Source of the DNA: Sandaracinus sp.
GTDB lineage: Bacteria; Myxococcota_A; Polyangia; Polyangiales; Houyiibacteriaceae
Direction of reading: 5' to 3'
Assembly: GCA_002699025.1 (NCBI GenBank)
Contig: PABA01000060.1
Location: 47,039-111,038, forward strand
DNA length: 64,000 nt
The translations under genes were made by a program, and so were the position numbers. Under the pieces are notes generated by a model that saw only the letters and a list, made by a program, of their open reading frames with translations, was not told where the DNA came from and ran no database searches. Positions within the stretch are counted from its first letter, which is position 1, and each line of letters opens with the position of its first letter. Shown here one piece after another: positions 36,951 through 44,937 of the stretch.

Positions 36951-38600
36951 ATGGACTGGACGCTCCGGCCTCACCCCTCCTTCGCGCCCGTGAAGGGTCC
37001 CGTGCTGCTCGTGGTCATGGACGGCGTCGGCATCGGCGCCCACGACGAGAGCGACGCCGTCTGGCTCGCCCGCACGCCGACCCTCGACCAGCTCGCCGAG
37101 ACCGCCGCCTCCCGCCCGCTCCGCGCCCACGGCACGGCCGTCGGCCTGCCGAGCGATGGCGACATGGGCAACAGCGAGGTCGGGCACAACGCCCTCGGCG
37201 CCGGCCGCGTCTTCGACCAGGGCGCCAAGCGCGTGAACCTGGCCATCGAGTCCGGCGAGATCTTCGAGGGCGAGGTCTGGAAGGAGGGCGTCGCCCGCGT
37301 GCGCGAGAGCGGCGAGCCGCTCCACTTCATCGGCCTGCTCTCCGACGGCAACGTCCACAGCCACATCGACCACCTCTTCGCGATGCTGCGGAAGGCGCAT
37401 GCGGAGGGCGTGAAGAAGGCGCGGGTGCACGCGCTCCTCGACGGGCGCGACGTGCCGGAGACGAGCGCCCTCGAGTACGTGGAGCAGCTCGAGGCGGTGC
37501 TGAAGGAGCTGAACGACGGCGGCGCCGACTACCGCGTCGCGAGCGGCGGCGGGCGCATGACGACCACCATGGACCGCTACGAGGCGGACTGGGGCATGGT
37601 CGAGCGCGGCTGGAACGCGCACGTGCACGGCCGCTCGGAGCACCGCTTCCCGAGCCTCCGCGCCGCCGTCGAGGGCCTCCGCGAGCAGTACCCGGACACC
37701 ATCGATCAGTTCCTTCCGGAGTTCGTCATCACGGGCGAGGGCGGCGAGCCCGTGGGCCCGATCCGCGACGGCGCGGCGGTCATCTTCTTCAACTTCCGCG
37801 GCGACCGGGCGATCGAGATCACCCGCGCGTTCACCGAGGAGGGCTTCGACGCCTTCGATCGGGGCACGGTCCCGGACGTCCTCTACGCGGGGATGATGCA
37901 GTACGACGGCGACCTGCACCTGCCGAAGCGCTTCCTGGTCACGCCGCCGACCATCGACCGCACGATCGGCGAGTACCTGGCGCGGAACGGGGTGACGCAG
38001 TTCGCTTGCTCCGAGACGCAGAAGTACGGGCACGTGACCTACTTCTGGAACGGCAACCGGAGCGGGCAGTTCGACGCGGCGAAGGAGCGCTACCTCGAGA
38101 TCCCGAGCGACGGGGTTCCCTTCGAGCAGCGGCCGTGGATGAAGGCGGCGGAGATCACGGACGCGACGATCGCGGCGCTGAAGAGCGGGGACCATCGGCA
38201 GCTCCGCATCAACTACGCGAACGGCGACATGGTCGGGCACACGGGCCACCGGGAGGCCTCGGTGACGGCCGTGCAGTGCGTGGACCTGATGCTCTCGCGC
38301 GTGCTGCCGGTCATCGCGAAGCTCGAGGGCGCGATCATCGTGACGGCGGACCACGGCAACGCGGACCAGATGTACGAGAAGGACAAGAAGACCGGCGCCT
38401 GGGCGAAGAAGGCGGACGGCAGCTTCAAGGCGCGGACGAGCCACACGCTCAACCCCGTGCCCTGCCACATCTGGGCGCCGGGGCGGGAGCTCGCGCTCGC
38501 GGACGTGGAGGCGCCGGGGCTGGCGAACGTGGCGGCGACGACGCTGCAGCTGCTCGGGTTCGCGGCGCCGGAGGGCTACGCGCCCTCGCTCCTGAAGTGA
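36951..38600 (+). CDS. gpmI: 2,3-bisphosphoglycerate-independent phosphoglycerate mutase
   Basis: 549 aa from ATG at 36951. LLVVMDGVGIG opens the alkaline-phosphatase fold, DGDMGNSEVGHNALGAGR holds the catalytic Ser, LLSDGNVHSH, HALLDGRDVPETSA and VTADHGNADQM supply the Mn ligands. Interconverts 3- and 2-phosphoglycerate in glycolysis and gluconeogenesis. Slightly longer than E. coli GpmI because of a MYEKDKKTGAWAKKADG-type insertion near the C-terminus. Divergent from the Gly-rich lipoprotein; an 11-bp direct repeat (CGTCACGCTGG at 36893 and 36908) lies in the shared upstream region. Confidence 0.97.
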   Translation: MDWTLRPHPSFAPVKGPVLLVVMDGVGIGAHDESDAVWLARTPTLDQLAETAASRPLRAHGTAVGLPSDGDMGNSEVGHNALGAGRVFDQGAKRVNLAIESGEIFEGEVWKEGVARVRESGEPLHFIGLLSDGNVHSHIDHLFAMLRKAHAEGVKKARVHALLDGRDVPETSALEYVEQLEAVLKELNDGGADYRVASGGGRMTTTMDRYEADWGMVERGWNAHVHGRSEHRFPSLRAAVEGLREQYPDTIDQFLPEFVITGEGGEPVGPIRDGAAVIFFNFRGDRAIEITRAFTEEGFDAFDRGTVPDVLYAGMMQYDGDLHLPKRFLVTPPTIDRTIGEYLARNGVTQFACSETQKYGHVTYFWNGNRSGQFDAAKERYLEIPSDGVPFEQRPWMKAAEITDATIAALKSGDHRQLRINYANGDMVGHTGHREASVTAVQCVDLMLSRVLPVIAKLEGAIIVTADHGNADQMYEKDKKTGAWAKKADGSFKARTSHTLNPVPCHIWAPGRELALADVEAPGLANVAATTLQLLGFAAPEGYAPSLLK

Positions 38601-38622
38601 GGTCGGGGCGCGCTCGGCGGGC

Positions 38623-39114
38623 TCAGGCCTTCGGGGCGAGCCGGCGGTAGGCGCCGTCGAAGTAGAGGAGCGGCTCGGCGTCGGCGCGCACGAAGGTGTG
38701 GAGCACCTCGCCGATGTAGATGCAGTGCGAGCCCTCGAGGTGCGCCGAGCGGACGCGGCACTCCACCTGGACGAGCGAGCCGACGAGGAGGGGCGCGCCG
38801 GTCGACCCCTGCGTCCAGGGCACGCCCTCGAAGCGCTCGGCGGCGTCCGTGAAGGCGAAGCGCGTCGAGAGCTCGTCCTGGTCCGCGGCGAGGATGTTCA
38901 CGGCGAAGATGCCGCCGGCCTGGATGACGCCGTGGGTCGTCGAGCTCTGGTTCGCGCAGACGAGGACGAGGGGCGGGTCGGCGGAGACGCTCGAGAAGGC
39001 GCTCACCGTCATGCCGTGGATCTCGCCGTCGGCGCACGACGTGAGGATGGTGACGCCGCTGGCCCAGCGGCGCATGGCCTGGGTGAAAGCCTCCTTGTCG
39101 ACGAGCTCGCTCAT
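38623..39114 (-). CDS. Flavin reductase-like FMN-binding protein
   Basis: 163 aa. FTQAMRRWASGVTILTS, GMTVSAFSSVSADPPLVLVC and GIFAVNILAADQ are signatures of the flavin reductase-like (HpaC/NTAB) domain, which passes electrons from NAD(P)H to flavin for a partner monooxygenase. No monooxygenase is adjacent, so the partner is unknown. Ends 22 bp from the gpmI stop; its upstream region has a 9-bp inverted repeat shared with the divergent gene. Confidence 0.9.
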   Translation of the reverse strand: MSELVDKEAFTQAMRRWASGVTILTSCADGEIHGMTVSAFSSVSADPPLVLVCANQSSTTHGVIQAGGIFAVNILAADQDELSTRFAFTDAAERFEGVPWTQGSTGAPLLVGSLVQVECRVRSAHLEGSHCIYIGEVLHTFVRADAEPLLYFDGAYRRLAPKA

Positions 39115-39144
39115 GGGGCGCGAGACTGGCAGGGCGGGGGCCGG

Positions 39145-39168
39145 GGCGCCACCGGAGTGGGTGGCGCC
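39145..39168. promoter_or_regulatory. Inverted repeat in divergent promoter region
   Basis: GGCGCCACC-GGAGTG-GGTGGCGCC, a perfect 9-bp inverted repeat between the flavin reductase and barrel-like genes. A second pair, TTCAGCC (39218) with GGCTGAA (39259), and a CGTTTC-rich, less GC-rich stretch lie beside it. Could be an operator. Confidence 0.4.
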
Positions 39169-39300
39169 GGGGCGAGAGCGCGCGTTTCAACGTCGCAGAA
39201 GGGGCGTGTCGAAACGTTTCAGCCGCCCTCGGGGAGCCCGGAGAGGCGGTCGTTTTCGGGCTGAAGCGGGGGTGGCGCGCTTCCTGAAATGGCCGAGGTC

Positions 39301-39834
39301 ATGAAGCGCCGTCGTCCCGCCCTCCCCCTCGCCTCGGCCCTCGCCGCAGCCCTCGCGCTCTTCGCCGTCGCGCCCTCGGCGGCCGAGGCGCAGCGTCCGG
39401 CCCGCGCGGACCATGACGGGGAGCACGCGCACAATCGCTTCGGGATCCTCCTGGTCGGGGAGGCCGAGCCCGGTCACGCCGAGGAGACGGCTGTGGGCCT
39501 GGGCATCGAGTACGAGGTGCGGCTCGCGCCCCACTTCGAGCTCGCCATCGAAGTCGGCTGGCTCGACGGAGAGGCCGGCTGGCGGGTGCCGCTCGAGCTG
39601 CTCGGCGAGGTGCTCCTGCTCGACCGTCCGCGCGGGGACGTCTACGTCGGCGTGGGGCCGAGCGTGGTGCCCCGGCGGCACGAGATCGAGGCCGGCTTCG
39701 CGACCGCCGTCGGGACCCACTTTCGGATCCGCGAGCGCCAGATGCAGCTCGAGCTCCTCTACCAGCACCTCGTGGCGGACCAGGTGCAGCACCACGTCCT
39801 GGGGGCGAGCGTCGGCGTGAGCTTCTCGGTCTGA
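39301..39834 (+). CDS. Outer-membrane barrel-like protein
   Basis: 177 aa from ATG at 39301, with GAGG just upstream; ATG at 39289 lacks a site. Signal peptide ~1-30 ending SAAEAQ. Alternating hydrophobic strands (FGILLVGEAE, GLGIEYEVRLAPHFELAIEVGW, VYVGVGPSVV, LGASVGVSFSV) ending in aromatic or hydrophobic residues suggest an eight-stranded outer-membrane barrel. A His-containing segment after the signal (DHDGEHAHNRF) is notable. No family is certain. Confidence 0.65.
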   Translation: MKRRRPALPLASALAAALALFAVAPSAAEAQRPARADHDGEHAHNRFGILLVGEAEPGHAEETAVGLGIEYEVRLAPHFELAIEVGWLDGEAGWRVPLELLGEVLLLDRPRGDVYVGVGPSVVPRRHEIEAGFATAVGTHFRIRERQMQLELLYQHLVADQVQHHVLGASVGVSFSV

Positions 39835-39948
39835 GTGGGCTGAGCGGGCGCGCGGAGCGGACGGTCGCGGAGCTGACTGTCGCGCGGAGGCGAGCGCGTG
39901 GTGGCGACGCGGGGAGACGACGCGTATCCGGGGACCGCGGGCGGAGGC

Positions 39949-40911
39949 TCAGGCGCGGATGGGCTCGGCGAGCTCCTCGGGGCGGAGCCCCACCATCCCC
40001 AGGCTGAGCTCCCAGAGGCGCCCGGCCATGGCCTCGTCGCGGGCCGCCGGGGACGCCTCGGTGACGCGCTCGTCGGCGAGGTAGAGCCCGCCCCGCCCCG
40101 CCAGCTCGGGCGCCGTCATGGCGTAGACGGAGGTCGCCGCCCCCTCGGCGGGCGACTTCAGGAAGGGCGCCGCGACGCGGATGCCAACGCTGAGGAGCTT
40201 GCTGTCGCGCGTCACGTCCGTGCTCACGGAGCCGGGGTGCACGGCGTTCGACGTGGGCCGCGCCGGACCGAGGGCCGCGAGACGCCGGTCGAGCTCGTTC
40301 GAGAAGAGGAGCTGCGCGAGCTTCGAGCGCGCGTAGGCGGCGAGCCCGCTGAAGGGGGCGCCCGTCATCTGCAGGTCCTCGAGCTCGAAGCGCGCCTCGA
40401 GGCCCGGCGGCCGCGGCAGCTTCAGGACCGCCGCGGCGTGGACGAGGCGCCCGCGGATCCCGCCGGTCTGCCCGGCCTGCTCGTGGAGCCGGCTCGAGAC
40501 GTGGACGATGCGCCGGTCGCCCTCGCTCGCGAGCATGCGCGGCAGGAGCAGGTGCGTGAGCAGGAAGGGCGCGAGGTGGTTGACCGCGAAGGTGTCCTCG
40601 AAGCCCTCGGCGCTGAGCCGGTGCTCCTGGTGCCAGAGGCCGGCGTTGTTGACGAGGCCGTGGAGGGGCAGGCCGGTCGCGAGGAAAGCCTCGGCGAGCG
40701 CGCGCACGTCGTCCTGCTTCGAGAAGTCCGCGCGGAAGACGTGCACCGCGCCGCCGCGCGCCTCGGCCTTCACCGCCGCCTCGGCCTTCGCCGTGCGCTC
40801 CGGGCTCCGTCCGACGAGCGCCACGGTCGCGCCCTCGGCCGCGAGGGCCTTCGCCGTCTCGAGGCCGATGCCGCTGCTCGCCCCGGTGACGAGGATGACG
40901 CGTCCCTGCAT
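39949..40911 (-). CDS. Short-chain dehydrogenase, retinol-dehydrogenase-like
   Basis: 320 aa from ATG at 40911. TGASSGIG (~9-16), NNAG, and Ser-Tyr-Lys site (VHVSSRL ... YARSKLAQ) mark a classical SDR; the length and HPGSVSTDV match the retinol dehydrogenase/WWOX-like group. It oxidises or reduces a hydrophobic alcohol or ketone using NAD(P). It starts 8 bp after the upp stop, so the two genes form an operon, probably without metabolic connection. Confidence 0.9.
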   Translation of the reverse strand: MQGRVILVTGASSGIGLETAKALAAEGATVALVGRSPERTAKAEAAVKAEARGGAVHVFRADFSKQDDVRALAEAFLATGLPLHGLVNNAGLWHQEHRLSAEGFEDTFAVNHLAPFLLTHLLLPRMLASEGDRRIVHVSSRLHEQAGQTGGIRGRLVHAAAVLKLPRPPGLEARFELEDLQMTGAPFSGLAAYARSKLAQLLFSNELDRRLAALGPARPTSNAVHPGSVSTDVTRDSKLLSVGIRVAAPFLKSPAEGAATSVYAMTAPELAGRGGLYLADERVTEASPAARDEAMAGRLWELSLGMVGLRPEELAEPIRA

Positions 40912-40919
40912 GGCGCCGC

Positions 40920-41549
40920 CTACTTCGTGCCGTAGAGCCGGTCGCCGGCGTCGCCGAGGCCCGGGAGGATGTAGCCCTTCTCGTTGAGCTTCTCGTCGAT
41001 GGCGGGCGTGTAGATGGGCACGTCCGGGTGCGCCGTCGTGAAGGCCTCGACGCCCTCCGGCGCGGCGAGGAGGCAGACGAACTTGATGCTCTTCGGGCCC
41101 ACCTGCTTGATGCGCTCGACGGCGGCGATGGCGCTGTTGCCCGTGGCGAGCATGGGGTCGCAGACGATGACGTCGCGGTCGTCCATGTCGGTCGGGACCT
41201 TGAAGTAGTACTCGACCGCCTGGAGCGTCTTCGGGTCGCGGTAGAGGCCGATGTGGCCGACGCGCGCCGAGGGGAGGATGGCGAGCATGCCGTCGCGGAT
41301 GCCATCGCCGGCGCGGAGGATGGAGATGACGACCACCTTCTTGCCGTCGATGGTGGGCGCGTCCATCGGCGCGAGCGGCGTCTCGATGCGCTCGTAGGTG
41401 ACGGGCATGTCGCGCGTCACCTCGTAGGCCAGCAGCATGCTGATCTCCTGGAGGAGGCGGCGGAACTCGCCGGTGCTCGTCTCCTTCTTCCGCATGAGCG
41501 TGAGCTTGTGCTGGACCATCGGGTGGTCGATGACGTGGACGTTCTCCAT
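40920..41549 (-). CDS. upp: Uracil phosphoribosyltransferase
   Basis: 209 aa, standard length. [30 protein letters not shown] and the PRPP-binding loop [13 protein letters not shown] are family signatures, and [15 protein letters not shown] closes the uracil-binding pocket. Converts uracil and PRPP to UMP in pyrimidine salvage. First gene of an operon with the SDR. A truncated copy of the MoxR gene 3' end lies 40 bp upstream. Confidence 0.97.
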   Translation of the reverse strand: MENVHVIDHPMVQHKLTLMRKKETSTGEFRRLLQEISMLLAYEVTRDMPVTYERIETPLAPMDAPTIDGKKVVVISILRAGDGIRDGMLAILPSARVGHIGLYRDPKTLQAVEYYFKVPTDMDDRDVIVCDPMLATGNSAIAAVERIKQVGPKSIKFVCLLAAPEGVEAFTTAHPDVPIYTPAIDEKLNEKGYILPGLGDAGDRLYGTK

Positions 41550-41589
41550 GGCGGCGCGAGCATAGCGCCATCGCCCCCGGCCGCGAGCG

Positions 41590-41731
41590 GGCCGTCGGGC
41601 GAGCGGGGCGTCAGCTCTCGCGGCGGTCGCGGAGGACGCGCTCGACGAGGGCCCAGACGGCGCCGGCGTCGCTCGTCACGTCGTCCCAGCGTCCGTCGAA
41701 GCGGCCGCAGAAGGAGCCCTCGAGCACGTCG
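41590..41731 (-). pseudogene. Truncated copy of the MoxR gene 3' end (direct repeat A)
   Basis: 142 bp matching 43775-43916 with five mismatches: the last ~40 codons of the MoxR-like ATPase, its stop, and a few bases beyond. Everything upstream in the gene is missing. This and copy B flank the AT-richer lipoprotein segment. Confidence 0.9.
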
Positions 41732-41930
41732 ATCTAGGAGAGGAGCGCGCGAGCGGTCTACGCATCGGGAAGCGGGCAACATGGCCGCTCGTTCGAAGCA
41801 TCAATCCAGGACGCCACTGAGACTACGATGACTGTGACACTGAAGCTCGAGCTGCCGAAGCGGACGCAGCGGGCGGATGTACAGTGCCGGTCACACCGCT
41901 CGCTGCGGCTGCTACGCTGGGCGAAATCGT

Positions 41931-43481
41931 ATGCGAAGAGTACTGGTAGTCGGCCTGGCGACATTCTCCGTGATCACGTCGGGGTGCCACTGTGGGTCGT
42001 CACCGCACGACTCTCCGGATGCCGGTACCTCGTCGGACGGAGGAGCCGACTCGGGGGCGCTCGCCGATGCGTCGCCGTTGGATGTGCCAGATTCCCAGGC
42101 AGATCGCGTCGATTCGGGAACTGCTCGACGACTCGTGCTCGGGCCACTCGTTTCTAGCGGGTCATCCTGTGATGACTGGGGTTCTGCTCCCGAGCGGCCG
42201 GGTGGGACCGGGCCCGAGGGAACGGAGTTGCTCTGGGTGCTCGACCTCCGCGAGGATCCCCTCGGTGCGGGCGACACCGGGATAGGCGTGCTCCGGGGTG
42301 TGACCCTGGGAGCGGACGACACGGCGTGGTCCGTTGGGCCAGCGTACGGCAATCCGGGTGTGGTGGCCGTTCGCGATGGTCGCATCCAGGGACGACTGGA
42401 CGGAGTCGGAGGGCTCTTGGCGGCGGCCCCTGACGGCACGGTGTTCTCGAGAGTTCCCCGAGGTTACCCGTGTGGGCACGAATGCGTTCACGCTGACGGC
42501 CAGATCATCCGGCTTTCTCTCACAGAGGATGGAGTCGTTCCGATCAGCTCGATGCGGGTTGGTGCCCTGCGGGATGAGGGGATACTGCTGCCGCCCATTG
42601 CCGTTGGTCCGCGGGGGCTGGTGTTCACGGTCGTGAATGGCACGAAGATCGTGGCGACGTGTCAAGGTCAGCGGGAGATGTGGTCACGGCACCTGAGGTG
42701 GGGCTCGGACGTCACGAAGCCGCGGATTCGCAGAATCTTCGTCGATGACACGGGCTCTGTCTTGCTGCACATCCAGAGTGCCGAACCGCTTCAGTCGCGA
42801 CCTGTCGTGCTCTCGTCAGAGGGTGAGATCATCGCGGGAGGCGCGTTGGATGAGGAGCCATCGCAGTACGAAGTCGTCTTGGGTTTCCTCAGTGGGGAAG
42901 AGGCCCTCGTGCTCGAGGGGAGCGAGCCGCACCGCGCTCGACTGGAGTACAGGAGCAGCGTAGCTGTGGACGAGTCCTGGTCCGCGACCATCGAGCCTCG
43001 CCCCGCGGGCGTGCGATTGCTTCCTGGGGGCAGGGCCTACTGGGTGGAGGAAGGTCCCGTCGGCAACATTCAGTCGAAGCTCGGGAGTCGCGAGCTCGAG
43101 TACACATCGAACTGGTTCTTTCAAAGCATGGTTCAGGGCGAGAGTGAAGTCTTGTTCGTTGGCGGCGACGATGGCTCGCATGAGCTTCGCATCGGGCGCG
43201 GCGAAGCCATGCCTGGCTCGAGCTATGAGGTAATCGAGGTCGATATCGATGGCTGGCGTCCCAGCGGCACCGATCCGAACGAGCGTGCAGTTTCGGGGGC
43301 GAACGACATGGTCGCACTGTCTCCTGACGGGGTCGCCTACGTGGCCGCGGGGCGATTCCTCTTTGCCCTCTCGACCCCTCTGACACCTGCGCCAGATGAG
43401 AGCTGCATGAACTCCGGATGCAATGCCATGAGAACCGGCAGGATTCACAGCGTCTTCGATGTTGGGTTGTTGGCTCCCTAG
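41931..43481 (+). CDS. Lipoprotein with propeller-like repeats, likely acquired
   Basis: 516 aa from ATG at 41931 (an upstream in-frame start at 41877 would bury the signal peptide). Lipobox ITSGC (~Cys19), a Ser/Asp/Ala linker (DAGTSSDGGADSGALADAS) and repeated beta segments (GVTLGADDTAWSVG, LLAAAPDGTVFSR, IAVGPRGLVFTV, VALSPDGVAYVAAGRFLFAL) resembling a PQQ-type propeller. Codon use is visibly less GC-rich (hand-counted 60-nt samples ~60-63% against ~78% in the neighbour). It lies between 142-bp direct repeats. A secreted or surface protein of unknown role, built like other myxobacterial lipoproteins. Confidence 0.8.
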   Translation: MRRVLVVGLATFSVITSGCHCGSSPHDSPDAGTSSDGGADSGALADASPLDVPDSQADRVDSGTARRLVLGPLVSSGSSCDDWGSAPERPGGTGPEGTELLWVLDLREDPLGAGDTGIGVLRGVTLGADDTAWSVGPAYGNPGVVAVRDGRIQGRLDGVGGLLAAAPDGTVFSRVPRGYPCGHECVHADGQIIRLSLTEDGVVPISSMRVGALRDEGILLPPIAVGPRGLVFTVVNGTKIVATCQGQREMWSRHLRWGSDVTKPRIRRIFVDDTGSVLLHIQSAEPLQSRPVVLSSEGEIIAGGALDEEPSQYEVVLGFLSGEEALVLEGSEPHRARLEYRSSVAVDESWSATIEPRPAGVRLLPGGRAYWVEEGPVGNIQSKLGSRELEYTSNWFFQSMVQGESEVLFVGGDDGSHELRIGRGEAMPGSSYEVIEVDIDGWRPSGTDPNERAVSGANDMVALSPDGVAYVAAGRFLFALSTPLTPAPDESCMNSGCNAMRTGRIHSVFDVGLLAP

Positions 43482-43774
43482 TGCGTGACCCATCCGGGAA
43501 GAAAGGGACCTGGCTTGTCCCGACGCTCCGGCGCGGCGTTGCGCCTCCTCGCCGATGCACCACATCGACTCGTCGGCGCGCCTTGCCCTGGAACGCCGGT
43601 CCCGCGCCATCTCCCCTCCTACCCGTCGGATCCCTGCACTCGCCGAGGACTGCCGGACGAGCTGGGTGAGGAGAGTGGCCTGCGGTGGCGCTGGGCGTGG
43701 CGTGGAACGCGGTGCGAGCCGAGAACGGCAGCGGTGACTCCGAGTCCGAGCCCGTTCGGCGCTAGCCCCCCTCC
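43482..43774. other. Gap after acquired lipoprotein gene
   Basis: Nothing recognisable apart from a short GGGAC-GTCCC inverted repeat near 43506. Base composition rises back toward the local average before the second direct repeat at 43775. Confidence 0.5.
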
Positions 43775-43916
43775 GGCCGTCGGGCGAGCGGGGCGTCAGC
43801 TCTCGCGGCGGTCGCGGAGGACGCGCTCGACGAGTGCCCAGACGGCGCCGGCGTCGCTCGTCACGTCGTCCCAGCGCCCGTCGAAGCGGCCGCAGAAGGA
43901 GCTCTTGAGCACCTCG
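43775..43916. repeat. Direct repeat B (intact MoxR gene 3' end)
   Basis: Partner of 41590-41731. Same orientation, offset 2185 bp, five mismatches, homology lost within a few bases at both outer ends. Together they define a ~2.0-kb insertion. Confidence 0.9.
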
Positions 43917-44911
43917 GCGATCATGCGCTCGCCGCCGCCCTCCATCAGCGGGTGGGCGAGGTAGAGGCAGGCCTCCTCGGTGGCGCGCACGCTCAGCCCC
44001 TGGCCCAGCTCGCGGGCACCGCGGACGGCGTCGGCGATGGCGACCAGGGTCTCGATGGTCTCCCGCCCGAGGTCCGGGTGGCGGCGGCGGAGGAGCTTCA
44101 CCTCCTCGGCGGGGGGCAGGTAGCCCATCTGGAGCGGCGCGAAGCGGTCGAGCTGCGCGGCGTCCAGGCCGAAGGTCGCGCTGAAGGCCCGGCCGCGGTT
44201 CACGGCGGCGACGAACTGCACGTTGTCGGGGATGGCGAGGAAGCGGTTCTCGATCGGGTGGAAGACGCGGCGCGTCGCGTCGAGGGCGGGCATGAGCGCG
44301 TTGCGGGCGCTCTCGGGGCAGCGGTTCAGCTCGTCGAGGAAGACGAGGAAGCGCTCGTCGGGGGTCTCGCGGGCCTCCTCGAGGGCCTCGAGGACGTCGG
44401 TCTTCACGAAGTCCGTGACGGGCGCCCCGCTCTCGCTCGCGCGCACCTGGATGGTCGCGAAGAAGTCGGTCGCCTCGATGACGGCGCCGCAGTTGAAGAA
44501 GACGAAGCGCATGCCGAGCTGGTCGCAGACGGCGCGCACGAGGGTGGTCTTCCCGCAGCCCTGAGGGCCGTCGAGGAGGATGTTCAGGCCGCTCTCGAGG
44601 AGCACCTGGAGCTTCCGCGCGACCATCGGGTCGAGCCAGACGCCCTCGAGGCGGAAGGGGGCCGGGCGCGCGTAGGCGACGCGGATGATGCCGCGGTCGT
44701 CGCGCTTGGGCTTCGTGACCTCCTCGACGCGCACCATCACGGGCACGCCCGCCTGGATGCGCGCGTCGTCGGTGAGCACGACCTTGGGGGCGCGGAGCCC
44801 GTCGAGGTGCGTCGCGCGGAGCGGGAAGGGCGAGTCCGCGTGGGGGTTCGGGAAGAAGGTCGCCTCCCGCACCTGCCCCACCTTCACCATGTCGACGTCG
44901 AGCTTGGCCAT
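43796..44911 (-). CDS. MoxR-type AAA+ ATPase
   Basis: 371 aa from ATG at 44911 (MAKLDVDMVKVGQ), with GGAG nearby. The N-terminal ~90 residues are a beta domain unlike most MoxR proteins; then Walker A LDGPQGCGKT (~115), Walker B LVFLDELNRCP, sensor NVQFVAAVNRG and arginine-finger region AQLDRFAPLQMGYLPP. MoxR ATPases act with vWA proteins as chaperones that remodel or metallate targets. It follows the giant zincin/vWA gene by 26 bp, almost certainly one operon. Its last ~40 codons are duplicated near upp. Confidence 0.92.
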   Translation of the reverse strand: MAKLDVDMVKVGQVREATFFPNPHADSPFPLRATHLDGLRAPKVVLTDDARIQAGVPVMVRVEEVTKPKRDDRGIIRVAYARPAPFRLEGVWLDPMVARKLQVLLESGLNILLDGPQGCGKTTLVRAVCDQLGMRFVFFNCGAVIEATDFFATIQVRASESGAPVTDFVKTDVLEALEEARETPDERFLVFLDELNRCPESARNALMPALDATRRVFHPIENRFLAIPDNVQFVAAVNRGRAFSATFGLDAAQLDRFAPLQMGYLPPAEEVKLLRRRHPDLGRETIETLVAIADAVRGARELGQGLSVRATEEACLYLAHPLMEGGGERMIAEVLKSSFCGRFDGRWDDVTSDAGAVWALVERVLRDRRES

Positions 44912-44937
44912 GACTCCGTCCTCTCTCCCTCTCGCCC

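Noticed and set aside
41590..43916. Insertion sequence
   Set aside because: No transposase or terminal inverted repeats; the flanks are 142-bp gene copies, far longer than a target-site duplication.
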